From Desulfocapsa sp. (GTDB taxonomy: Bacteria; Desulfobacterota; Desulfobulbia; Desulfobulbales; Desulfocapsaceae), in NCBI GenBank assembly GCA_013792135.1, contig VMSP01000143.1, positions 1 to 36,015 on the forward strand: DNA of 36,015 nt. The letters run 5' to 3'. Below, in pieces: positions 1-7,662 of this stretch (position 1 is the first letter of the stretch; each line of letters begins with the position of its first letter). The position numbers were made by a program, and so were the translations under genes. Under the pieces are notes generated by a model. It did no database searches and had not been told where the DNA came from. It worked only from the letters and a program-made list of their open reading frames with translations.

Positions 1-120
1 CCCCAAGCTCTGCGTTGTTCTAACAATTTTATCCTCGGAATATCGACTATATGCCTGCGGTAAAATTTTCTTCACGCCTTGATCTTGAATAAAAAGCCTG
101 ATTTTTCAAGGTACCCTTAA
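1..120. other. Upstream non-coding region with AT-rich hairpin
   Basis: No coding sequence is seen in these bases. An imperfect stem (CTTGAATAAAA near 84-94 against ATTTTTCAAG at 101-110) sits just before the SiaC-like gene. It could be the terminator of a gene outside the window or part of the leader. The AAGG at 107-110 is the only ribosome-binding-like string before the GTG start at 121. Confidence 0.3.
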
Positions 121-495
121 GTGTTAACCATTATATCTAAATCTACGCCAAGGGTTGATTTTAATGCCAAAAATAGAATGTTGATTATCAAGGGGCAGTC
201 TTACCCTGAGAACTCTTTTAAGTTTTATGACCCTATTTCCCAATGGTTGGATATGCTTTTTACAACTGTTGAAGATGATGACGGGTTGATTAAATTGGAG
301 ATAAGTCTTCCATATATTAATACCAGCAGTACAAAATGTATTTTGATGCTGTTGGAAAAATTTGAGGTAGCAGAAAAAAACGGAAGAAACATGGACGTCA
401 CTTGGTATTATGACAAGGAAAATGAGAATGAGCTGGAGTGTGCACAGGATTTTAAAGAGTTTGTTGAGTTGGAATTTAATCTGATCGCAGTGTAA
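121..495 (+). CDS. siaC: SiaC-family regulatory phosphoprotein (DUF1987)
   Basis: This 124-residue protein reads as a full-length DUF1987/SiaC protein. In Pseudomonas aeruginosa SiaC is a small switch protein: unphosphorylated it binds and activates the diguanylate cyclase SiaD, and kinase SiaB and phosphatase SiaA set its phosphorylation at Thr68. Here the conserved segment INTSSTKCILMLLE places a threonine at exactly residue 68. The start is GTG at 121, with a weak AAGG about 10 bases upstream. The next gene, 12 bases downstream, is a GGDEF protein, which matches the siaC-siaD order. SiaA and SiaB are not visible and may lie before the window. Family assignment is fairly sure; the regulatory role is inferred from the pair. 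Confidence 0.82.
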   Translation: MLTIISKSTPRVDFNAKNRMLIIKGQSYPENSFKFYDPISQWLDMLFTTVEDDDGLIKLEISLPYINTSSTKCILMLLEKFEVAEKNGRNMDVTWYYDKENENELECAQDFKEFVELEFNLIAV

Positions 496-507
496 GGGAA
501 AGAACAG

Positions 508-1296
508 ATGACGTCTGACAATAGAAGCGATATTTTTCAGGCTGACTATAAAGTGTTGGATGCGGCCGAAAAAGTGCTGCAAGGCCTTGAAGGTTCCGAC
601 AACGCAATACGGCCTCAATTTGAGGAAATCTATTTAGGGTATAAGAGGCTTCTACGCCAAAGTAGCCACCTGATTATTATCGCCGACAGGCAGCAGAAAA
701 GGTTGATTGATCTGCAAAATGACATCGTCGAGAAAAACAGGGAGTTGGAGGCACTGAGCATTACCGATGGCATGACTGGAATAGCCAACAGGCGGCGTTT
801 TGACGAAGTGCTTACTCAGGAACATGCCTGGCATGCCCGGTCGGGAGCCAAATTATCTCTGATATTGTTGGATGTTGATCACTTCAAAGCATTCAATGAC
901 AATTACGGACATGTCCAAGGTGACGAATGTCTGCGGCAGATTGCCAGGGTGATTGCTGACTGCACAAGCCGTCCTGCTGATCTGGCCGCCCGTTATGGTG
1001 GTGAAGAATTTGCCTGCATCTTGCCGGAAACCGACAACAATGGTGCGATCGCAATTGCTGAAAAAATTCGTTGCGGCATCATTGCCCTTGCCCTGCCACA
1101 TAAATGTTCGAGCGTAGCGGATGTTGTCACCGTCAGTCTTGGAGTAGTTACAGTTCGGTGTACAACAGGCGCATCAGCTGTTGACATCATTATTCAAGTG
1201 GATGAACTGCTCTACCAGGCCAAATCCAGTGGTCGTAACCGAGTGGAATTCGTCAAGTCATGTTGCGGGGCAGGGACAAGCAGCGGAGTAGTGTAG
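508..1296 (+). CDS. SiaD-like diguanylate cyclase (GGDEF)
   Basis: This 262-residue cytoplasmic protein should make cyclic di-GMP from two GTP. The first ~85 residues are helical and charged, ending in a short coiled coil (LIDLQNDIVEKNRELEALS) that leads into the cyclase domain at ITDGMTGIANRRRF. The active-site motif is GGEEF at residues 164-168, and an RxxD inhibitory I-site (RPAD, 155-158) lies exactly five residues before it, so product feedback looks intact. No membrane segment or sensor domain is present, as in SiaD. A good ribosome-binding site (GGGAAAG) precedes ATG 508. Its position 12 bases after the SiaC-like gene suggests that SiaC binding controls it. Cyclase activity is well supported; the SiaD name is inferred from context. 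Confidence 0.88.
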   Translation: MTSDNRSDIFQADYKVLDAAEKVLQGLEGSDNAIRPQFEEIYLGYKRLLRQSSHLIIIADRQQKRLIDLQNDIVEKNRELEALSITDGMTGIANRRRFDEVLTQEHAWHARSGAKLSLILLDVDHFKAFNDNYGHVQGDECLRQIARVIADCTSRPADLAARYGGEEFACILPETDNNGAIAIAEKIRCGIIALALPHKCSSVADVVTVSLGVVTVRCTTGASAVDIIIQVDELLYQAKSSGRNRVEFVKSCCGAGTSSGVV

Positions 1297-1361
1297 ATCG
1301 GCATTCAGTACGGACCCGTTTTCGGCATGACCTTGCTGATTATGCCTGCCTTCGCTTGTTG

Positions 1362-2009
1362 CTAAGAAAAAGAATTCCTGATTGCCTCTCCCAATTGCTG
1401 CAACTCGGCGATCTTCTTCGGATCGTTTTCAAAATCATTTATGCCCACGCTTTCCGGGGTGGCATCCTGGCCATGGATCATTTTCAAACTGGACATCTGA
1501 CACTGGCCTTCCTGACCGCAGCGTATACAGGGTACATTACCAAGTAAAGACACCCCGCCAATAAACTTCATACCTTCTTCGATCATGAAATTCTTGATGG
1601 CCTGAATGCCAATTTCAGCGGCAGGAGGCCATCCTTCTTGTCCATGGGGAATGGCACTGGTAATAATGGCCGCACCAGGTTTACCTGACATCAAACCATG
1701 GCGATGTCGCAGAGGATAAAGTCTTTCTATATAAGCCTTAGTGCGGCTATCAAGTGAAGAATAGGAAGTATAGCCGGCGATAATTACGGCGTCAGCCTTG
1801 TAGGTTTTTTCAGCCAGCATGATCCCGTCATCTTTTTTTATACACTTATTGGTTTTGATACAACCCAAGCAGGCATCACACGACCCAACATTATAATCAC
1901 TTAATTTGATGAATTCACTTTTCATGGAGGTGGACTCAAGAACAATTTTCAAGGCACGATCTGTATTACTATTTTTAATGGGTGAACCGGAAATACCAAG
2001 TACTTTCAT
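1362..2009 (-). CDS. Iron-sulfur flavoprotein / NADPH-dependent FMN reductase family
   Basis: This 215-residue flavodoxin-like protein starts with MKVLGISGSP, the FMN phosphate-binding turn of the NADPH-dependent FMN reductase family. Residues ~47-59 carry CDACLGCIKTNKC, the compact C-x2-C-x2-C-x5-C motif of archaeal-type iron-sulfur flavoproteins (Isf), which holds a [4Fe-4S] cluster and passes electrons to FMN. A second cysteine group (PCIRCGQEGQC) lies near residue 165 and is not part of the standard motif. I chose ATG at 2009 because GGAGGAGG stands 6-13 bases upstream; a longer frame to 2033 lacks this. It lies 112 bases downstream of the MFS gene on the same strand and might be co-transcribed. 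The physiological partner is unknown; roles in oxidative stress or quinone reduction are possible. Confidence 0.8.
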   Translation of the reverse strand: MKVLGISGSPIKNSNTDRALKIVLESTSMKSEFIKLSDYNVGSCDACLGCIKTNKCIKKDDGIMLAEKTYKADAVIIAGYTSYSSLDSRTKAYIERLYPLRHRHGLMSGKPGAAIITSAIPHGQEGWPPAAEIGIQAIKNFMIEEGMKFIGGVSLLGNVPCIRCGQEGQCQMSSLKMIHGQDATPESVGINDFENDPKKIAELQQLGEAIRNSFS

Positions 2010-2121
2010 AATAACCTCCTCCAAACAAGACATGTCACTTCAGGCTTTTGTTCATTCATCACAAGTGCCATGAAATTACACAATATTTAATAGTTAAAGT
2101 GCTGCCACTGACCGTGACCGT

Positions 2122-3276
2122 TTATCTGTTAATGAGTCTGGTGGCAACCAGACTCAGACCGAAGACCAGGATCCCGATCAGTAGGAAGGACCAACTCAGG
2201 CCTAACCAGTCTGATATGAAACCCGCCCCGATTGCCCCGATAAAGACCCCGCTGCTCATAGCCAGATTGAAGGCTCCCATCATGGATCCTTGTCCATAGC
2301 TCCGCCCCTCTTCCGTGGCCAGCGCCCCCAGGGTTGGCCAGATGATTGCCTCGCCGCTGCCCAGGATCACAAATAAGCCGAGCAGGACCCAGAAATTCCC
2401 GGCCAAGGGGACGAGACACATCACGCCGCTGATCACCAGGCAGCCAATCTGCAGCAACTTGACCTTGTCCATACGGTCTGCCAGTCGTCCACATGGGTGT
2501 TGCAGTACGGCATTGACCAGGGTTCGGGCGGCGATCACCATGCCGATCTGCATGCCGGTGGCCTGAAACCACTGATGCATCAGCAGAGGGAGTAGGGCCA
2601 TGGTCGGCACCATGACGATCATGGTTGCCATTCGGGCCAGCAGGATTCCGGTAGTCCGATGGCTGGCCAGCATCGTCCGTAAGGATTTGATTACCCCGGG
2701 ACCGCGCTCCGTCTTCGCCGGGGAGGGCGGGGCGGCCGGCATCTGCACCATGATCAGCATCATGGCCAGGAAACTTAAGCTGGCCATGACATAAAAGGCC
2801 GAGGCCATGCCCCAGTGATCGTTACAAAACCCGCCGATCAAGGGGCCGGAGCCGAATCCGGTAAAAATGGCGATATTGAGCAGCCCCATGTAATGGCCTT
2901 CACGACCCACCGGCGTCAAATCAGCGACATAGGCCATCGCCACCGGCACGATCATTGCCGAGCCCACCCCATGCAGGGCGCGGATTAAGATCAGAGAGCC
3001 AAGCGAAGTGGCTTCGGGCATCATGAGGCCGACCAGGCCATAGACGAAAAGCCCGCTGATGAGAAATCCCTTTCGCCCCCAGCGGTCGGAGAGATTGCCC
3101 ACTATCGGCTGACAGAAGCCCCTGGTCAAGGAAAAAGCCGCGACGATTATCCCCAGGGTCAGCCCTCCGGCGCCGAGACTCTCCGCAAACACCGGCATCA
3201 CGGGCACAATGATCCCGATCCCCAACAGGGCGATGAAGACCGAAAGCAGCAGGATAATCAGGAGGTGTCGGGGCAT
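2122..3276 (-). CDS. MFS transporter, TetA/DHA1-like drug efflux family
   Basis: A 384-residue inner-membrane protein with about 12 hydrophobic segments, which is the normal size for a major facilitator. The loop between segments 2 and 3 has the MFS signature as GNLSDRWGRKGFL (about residues 60-72), and its counterpart in the second half is GRLADRMDKVKLL. The motif-C-like stretch GVGSAMIVPVAMAYVADLTP near residues 100-120 points to a proton-driven antiporter of the DHA1 group. The substrate cannot be told from sequence. No strong ribosome-binding site is seen before ATG 3276. It is transcribed away from the YwbE gene, from the 365-base intergenic region. Confidence 0.85.
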   Translation of the reverse strand: MPRHLLIILLLSVFIALLGIGIIVPVMPVFAESLGAGGLTLGIIVAAFSLTRGFCQPIVGNLSDRWGRKGFLISGLFVYGLVGLMMPEATSLGSLILIRALHGVGSAMIVPVAMAYVADLTPVGREGHYMGLLNIAIFTGFGSGPLIGGFCNDHWGMASAFYVMASLSFLAMMLIMVQMPAAPPSPAKTERGPGVIKSLRTMLASHRTTGILLARMATMIVMVPTMALLPLLMHQWFQATGMQIGMVIAARTLVNAVLQHPCGRLADRMDKVKLLQIGCLVISGVMCLVPLAGNFWVLLGLFVILGSGEAIIWPTLGALATEEGRSYGQGSMMGAFNLAMSSGVFIGAIGAGFISDWLGLSWSFLLIGILVFGLSLVATRLINR

Positions 3277-3641
3277 GGTGGAATAAGGGTGCTCCAGGTG
3301 TTTGGTGTTTAAGAGATCCGTAACTTGTACCCTGATTATAAGGAATCGTTAAGAAATAATTTAGCTTTAAATAATTATTATGTTACGGATCCTTATGCCG
3401 TTCTGGGCACTCAAAAGTGCTTAATTTAATATCTTTACAACGGCAAAGCGATATGGATAGAAACAATGGTAGCTTGATAAGAATAGTGGTCAAGAAGGCT
3501 CCTTGTTTTTGTCGGTTCGGGGGACAAAAGGCACATAAAAGCGGGTGGGCAAGTCTCGAACATTTCTTTCTGTTCGATCATATTGTATTGTGACTGAGAA
3601 GCCGTTACGAAATAATCTGATCATCTAAAGAGATAACAACC
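3277..3641. other. Divergent intergenic region between MFS and YwbE genes
   Basis: This 365-base AT-rich stretch has no convincing gene. It must hold the minus-strand promoter of the MFS gene and the plus-strand promoter of the YwbE gene. It contains a widely spaced inverted repeat (3315-3391, listed separately) and a short hairpin GCACT-CAAA-AGTGC near 3407-3420. Confidence 0.5.
3315..3391. repeat. 77-bp element bounded by 10-bp inverted repeats
   Basis: GATCCGTAAC at 3315-3324 is exactly inverted as GTTACGGATC at 3382-3391. The 57 bases between are very AT-rich. It could be a small mobile-element remnant, a paired operator, or an RNA fold. Only one copy is seen in the window. Confidence 0.45.
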
Positions 3642-3836
3642 ATGAATGGCATGAATCGGAATGACATAAAGGCTGGCCTTCGGGTTTTCATCGTTTTGAA
3701 ACAGGATCAGCGATCCGGTAAACTCACCGAAGGAATTGTGAAAGATATCCTGACAAACTCCCCAACCCATCCCCATGGTATTAAAGTCCGTCTGGCTAGC
3801 GGTGAAGTCGGGCGAGTCAAAAAGGTTGAAGGTTGA
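3642..3836 (+). CDS. YwbE family protein (DUF2196)
   Basis: This 64-residue protein matches the small YwbE/DUF2196 family: the frame NRNDIKAGLRVFIVLKQDQ followed by SGKLTEGIVKDILTNS, then HPHGIKVRLASGEVGRVKK. The sequence suggests a compact beta-barrel of the KOW/SH3 type, with conserved glycines and a basic C-terminus that might bind nucleic acid; the function of the family is not established. It has its own ATG preceded by a weak AGAGAT. The next gene begins ~90 bases on, past a short terminator-like hairpin, so it is probably transcribed alone. Family call is fairly sure. Confidence 0.8.
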   Translation: MNGMNRNDIKAGLRVFIVLKQDQRSGKLTEGIVKDILTNSPTHPHGIKVRLASGEVGRVKKVEG

Positions 3837-3875
3837 ATGGGACACGAGATTTCATGTCAGGCGAATGGCTTGATG

Positions 3876-3894
3876 ACGAAATATTCGTTTTTTT
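3876..3894 (+). terminator. Short T-rich terminator candidate after YwbE gene
   Basis: The stem ACGAA-ATA-TTCGT (3876-3888) is followed at once by a run of seven T (3888-3894). The stem is short and AT-rich, so it would be a weak terminator. Confidence 0.35.
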
Positions 3895-3926
3895 GAATGT
3901 ATAATTAATTAATTTTGATGATCACA

Positions 3927-5171
3927 ATGAAATTCATCCATACTGCTGACATTCATCTGGGGAAAACCTACCGCAACTCTTCAGGGGAAGAGGAACGGTA
4001 CCAGGATTTCTTTCGCTGCTTAGCGGCCATTGTGGCAGATGCAGTCCGTGAAGCTGTTGACTTTGTCCTGATCGGCGGCGATCTCTTTCACACCGGGCAG
4101 ATCCTGCCCAAGACCTTTGCCAAAACCATCGAAATCCTCCAGCCCCTCAAAGAAGCGGGCATTCCTTGTATTGCCATTGAAGGCAATCATGACTGGATTC
4201 ACCGGCGCAACAATATCTCCTGGATGGAGGCCCTTTCTGAAATGGGCTATATCCGTCTGCTGCGCCCGGCCCGGACCGCTGATGGCGGCTATTGTTTTGC
4301 GCCCTTTAATGATGAGAGCGGGGAGGGTGGCCATATCGAGATCGGCGGTCTGCATATCTACGGCCTCGGCTATATCGGCGCCCAGGCCGGCAGTCATGTG
4401 GAGCGCATCTGCGAGGCTGTGACCACAGCCAACAATCTGCTGATTTTTCACGTCGGCATTTGGAAGTACTCGCCGGTAGAGATCGGCAACATGAAGATCG
4501 AAGAGGCCCATCCCCTGGCTGAAAAATTCGGCTATGTCGCCCTCGGTCACGGCCACAAACCGTACGTCATCGAGACCCCGGAAGGCAAACCTTATGCCTT
4601 CAACCCCGGGGCTCCGGAACGAGTTAACTTCGGTGAGGAAAAGTATGATAAAGGCTACTATTTTGTGAGTCTTGATGATGACATATACTCCCAGGAATTC
4701 AGGCCAACCGATCCTCGACCGATGCTGGTTGAGGTAATCAATCTCGACGGGGAAAATGATGCCGATTCCGCCCTGGCCCGTTTCCGGGAACAGCTAACGG
4801 AAAAGCTGGTCGGACTCACCGACCGGCGCGCTCCTTTGCTGGAGCTGAAGCTGGCCGGACGGGTTGGCTTCCATCCCTTTGAGCTGGGCCGCGAACGGTT
4901 GCGGCTGGCCATTGATGAGTTTACCGCTCCCTTGCACATCGAAATAAAGAATCATCTTTCTATGCTGACGCACTCTGGTGGGGAAGAGGTGGTCAAGAAG
5001 TCCCTTTCCGAGATTGAAAGTGATGTCCTCCATGAGTTGATCGGCGCCCACAGCAAATATCAGGGGAGGGAAGGGGAGTTGGCTAAGCTGTCGTTGGCTA
5101 TCCGCGATCTGGTCATGAAAGGTGATGTGGAAGATGATGAATTGCTCGGCCTTTTCGGGGAGCAGGGTTAA
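3927..5171 (+). CDS. sbcD: SbcD/Mre11-like DNA repair exonuclease
   Basis: A 414-residue metallophosphoesterase of the SbcD/Mre11 nuclease family, which with SbcC opens hairpins and trims double-strand DNA ends using two Mn ions. The phosphoesterase motifs appear in order: D8-x-H10 in HTADIHLG, GGDLFH, GNHDW, a histidine in IFHVGIW, and GHGHKP. The C-terminal third is a less conserved capping and SbcC-binding region. I start at ATG 3927 because homologues begin MKFIHTADIHLG; in-frame ATG 3918 and TTG 3915 are alternatives, and none has a clear ribosome-binding site. The SbcC-like gene starts three bases after the stop, so the two are one operon and almost surely one complex. Confidence 0.88.
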   Translation: MKFIHTADIHLGKTYRNSSGEEERYQDFFRCLAAIVADAVREAVDFVLIGGDLFHTGQILPKTFAKTIEILQPLKEAGIPCIAIEGNHDWIHRRNNISWMEALSEMGYIRLLRPARTADGGYCFAPFNDESGEGGHIEIGGLHIYGLGYIGAQAGSHVERICEAVTTANNLLIFHVGIWKYSPVEIGNMKIEEAHPLAEKFGYVALGHGHKPYVIETPEGKPYAFNPGAPERVNFGEEKYDKGYYFVSLDDDIYSQEFRPTDPRPMLVEVINLDGENDADSALARFREQLTEKLVGLTDRRAPLLELKLAGRVGFHPFELGRERLRLAIDEFTAPLHIEIKNHLSMLTHSGGEEVVKKSLSEIESDVLHELIGAHSKYQGREGELAKLSLAIRDLVMKGDVEDDELLGLFGEQG

Positions 5172-5174
5172 GGC

Positions 5175-7613
5175 ATGCAGATCCTCTCTATTTCGCTGAA
5201 GAATATCAAGTCCCATCGTGATAAGGAACTCCATTTTGTGGGCGGCATCAATGTCCTTTCCGGGGTCAACGGGGTCGGTAAAAGCACGATCTTTGAGGCC
5301 ATTGGCTATGCCTTGTTCGGTGTTGATGCCCGTGATTTTGTCGGCAACATTGAGCGGTTCATAACAATCGGGGCTAAAAAGGGCGAAATAGCAGTTACCT
5401 TTGCCCCGGGTGATGGCGATACATATAGGGCATCCCGCAGTGTCGGGGCCGGTTCCAAATGGCTGCTGGCCCGAGAGATCGGCGGCACCTTCGAGGTGGA
5501 GGATCATGCCGGCGCCCCGGAAACGGAAGCCCGGATCAAGGAGCTGCTCGGACTCGATGGCGGCCGTCCCCTGGCCGATCAGTTCAAACTGGTGATCGGC
5601 CCCTTTCAGCACGAATTTCTCGGTCCTTTTGTCCTCAAGCAACCGGCCAAGCGGCAGGAGGCCTTTGACGAGATCCTTGGCATCGATGCCTGGCGCAAGA
5701 CCTATAAAGGCACCAGTACCCTGCTCAAGGCAGTGAAGAGCAAGATCGATCTCTTGACTGTTGAGATCGAGGGCAAAGAGGAACAGGTTGTCGAGCTGCC
5801 CGAGCGGCAAGAAGAATTGACCGGGCTGGTTACCGAACGAAAGGTTCAGCAGAAGCAGGTGGCAGACAAGGAAAAGAGCCTTGGCGCCACCGAGGTGCAA
5901 CTTCTAAAACTTGATGGTCAGGAAAAGAAGAGCCAGGCAGTGAAGGGTGATATCCAGGTGTTGGAGAATCGCATTCGGGACGGGGAAGGGAAGATTGCCG
6001 ATAATCAGAAAAGGGTGAAAGAGGCCGAACTGGCCCTGGAAACCCTGGAAAATAGCCGGACCGGGAAAGAGGCCTTTGAGGCCGCTGAAGTGCAGCTCAA
6101 GGCCCTGCGGGAGCAAGAGAAGGAGCGCAGGGCGATCGAAAAGGAGATAACTCTCCTCGATAAAGAAACGGCCCGTCTGGCTCAAGCCTTTGCCCACGAA
6201 AAGCGGGAAGTCCAAAAAATCGATCAAGAGCAGGAGGCAGAGGCCTTCCGGCTCACAGCGTATCAAAAGGGACTTGTCGCTGCAGAGAGTGTAGCCATAG
6301 CCGCGGCCCGCTTGCCGGTTCTCAGAGAAGAGGCGGAAAAGCTGCGCCTGGCCAAGGGGCTTCTTGAGGGGCGGCGGGCGGGCCTGCAGGAAGGCAAGGC
6401 AAAACTGGCCGAAGGGATCTGCCCCTTTTTCAAGGAACAGTGTCAAAATATTGCCGGCAAGGCGCCGCGTGATGTCTTCAGTGGCCGGGTGGCTGACCTG
6501 GATAAGGAAGGGCTTGAGCTGGAGCAGCGTCTGACAGGGCTGGGCCAGGAGATCGGGGTGGCCGAGAAGGCCGGGCAGGAGCTCGATTCCCTCAAGGTCC
6601 GCGGCCAGGAACTTGCCAAACAGCTCAGCGCCCTGTCTAGGCGCCGCGATGACAACACCAAACGCCAGGGTGCTCTGGCAGGAGCCAAAGAACAACAGGA
6701 AGAGGCCGAGAAAAAGGGTGAGGCCCGTAAGGAAGGTCTCAAAAAATACTCCAATCTCGATGGCGAAATAGTAAAGATCGAAAGATTACGCACTGGACAT
6801 CAGGCCGCCCGAGATGCCTTCTTTGCCAATCAGAAAGACGCCCTTGATCTGCAAAATCGGCGTGATTCCCTGGCCAAGATGGTGGCGCTTCTGGAGGATC
6901 TGTGCAAGACCCTGGTGGCCAAGCAGCAAGAGCTTGTTGCGCTGGCCAGGGATTATGATCCCCAGCGCCACTCCGAGGTACGCCTCGTCAAAGAACAGTT
7001 GGTTGGCGAGCTTGCCACCAGCAGGCAGAAGATTGCTGATCTCGGCCGCGATCGACTCCGCCTGGATGGAGAGATCAAAAAGATGAAGCAGCTCAAGGAA
7101 GAGATTAAGGCCCGCTTGGTTGCCAGGAAGGGCCTTGCCGCCAAGGAAGAATTGGTCAAATTCCTACGGAACCAGATCTTTAATAATGTTTCGGCCCAGC
7201 TCTCTGAGCGTTTCCGCGAGGAGATAAGTCTACGGGCGGATCTTATCTACCGCAATATCGCCGAAACCGATGAAGAGCTTTACTGGGGTGACAAATACCA
7301 GATCGTGCTGCGTGACATGGAAAATGGCGAGCTCAGGGAACGCAGCGATGACCAGCTCTCCGGCGGCCAGACCATGAGCGCCGTGGTTGCCCTGCGCCTG
7401 GCCCTGCTGCAGACCATCGGCGCCCGAATGGCCTTCTTTGATGAACCGACCTCAAACCTTGATGCAGCGCGCCGGGCCAATCTGGCCCATGCCTTCCGGG
7501 CCATAGATGTCGGCCGTGAAGAGGTGACCGAGCACTGGTACGATCAGCTTTTTCTCATCAGTCACGATGTCGCCTTCACGGAAGTGACCGATCAGGTCAT
7601 TTCCCTTGAATAA
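5175..7613 (+). CDS. sbcC: SbcC/Rad50-like AAA ATPase, compact form
   Basis: This 812-residue SMC-like ATPase pairs with the upstream nuclease. Walker A is GVNGVGKST (residues 30-38), the ABC signature is LSGGQ (728-732), and Walker B is in MAFFDEPTSNLD (~752-763), followed by a D-loop and LISHD switch histidine. Between the ATPase halves are two long charged coiled coils (~180-400 and ~430-690). The apex, where Rad50 has a CxxC zinc hook, instead holds CPFFKEQC (C416, C423), exactly mid-protein. The protein is shorter than E. coli SbcC (about 1050) and nearer archaeal Rad50 in size. ATG 5175 lies three bases after the sbcD stop; GGGTTAAGGC serves as ribosome-binding region. Confidence 0.88.
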   Translation: MQILSISLKNIKSHRDKELHFVGGINVLSGVNGVGKSTIFEAIGYALFGVDARDFVGNIERFITIGAKKGEIAVTFAPGDGDTYRASRSVGAGSKWLLAREIGGTFEVEDHAGAPETEARIKELLGLDGGRPLADQFKLVIGPFQHEFLGPFVLKQPAKRQEAFDEILGIDAWRKTYKGTSTLLKAVKSKIDLLTVEIEGKEEQVVELPERQEELTGLVTERKVQQKQVADKEKSLGATEVQLLKLDGQEKKSQAVKGDIQVLENRIRDGEGKIADNQKRVKEAELALETLENSRTGKEAFEAAEVQLKALREQEKERRAIEKEITLLDKETARLAQAFAHEKREVQKIDQEQEAEAFRLTAYQKGLVAAESVAIAAARLPVLREEAEKLRLAKGLLEGRRAGLQEGKAKLAEGICPFFKEQCQNIAGKAPRDVFSGRVADLDKEGLELEQRLTGLGQEIGVAEKAGQELDSLKVRGQELAKQLSALSRRRDDNTKRQGALAGAKEQQEEAEKKGEARKEGLKKYSNLDGEIVKIERLRTGHQAARDAFFANQKDALDLQNRRDSLAKMVALLEDLCKTLVAKQQELVALARDYDPQRHSEVRLVKEQLVGELATSRQKIADLGRDRLRLDGEIKKMKQLKEEIKARLVARKGLAAKEELVKFLRNQIFNNVSAQLSERFREEISLRADLIYRNIAETDEELYWGDKYQIVLRDMENGELRERSDDQLSGGQTMSAVVALRLALLQTIGARMAFFDEPTSNLDAARRANLAHAFRAIDVGREEVTEHWYDQLFLISHDVAFTEVTDQVISLE

Positions 7614-7617
7614 GAAT

Positions 7618-7651
7618 AAAAAAAAGGGGTGAAACTATTTGATTACCCTTT
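7618..7651 (-). terminator. Minus-strand terminator after the Cache-PAS-GGDEF gene
   Basis: Read on the minus strand, AAAGGGT pairs with ACCCCTTT across a 14-base loop and is followed by eight T. It lies 12 bases beyond the stop of the sensor gene and between two convergent genes; the plus-strand sbcC transcript also runs into it. Confidence 0.5.
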
Positions 7652-7662
7652 AACGTGAGATG

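Noticed and set aside
4794-5900. A 368-codon minus-strand frame opposite sbcC/sbcD
   Set aside because: It spans the antisense of two well-supported genes and matches no family.
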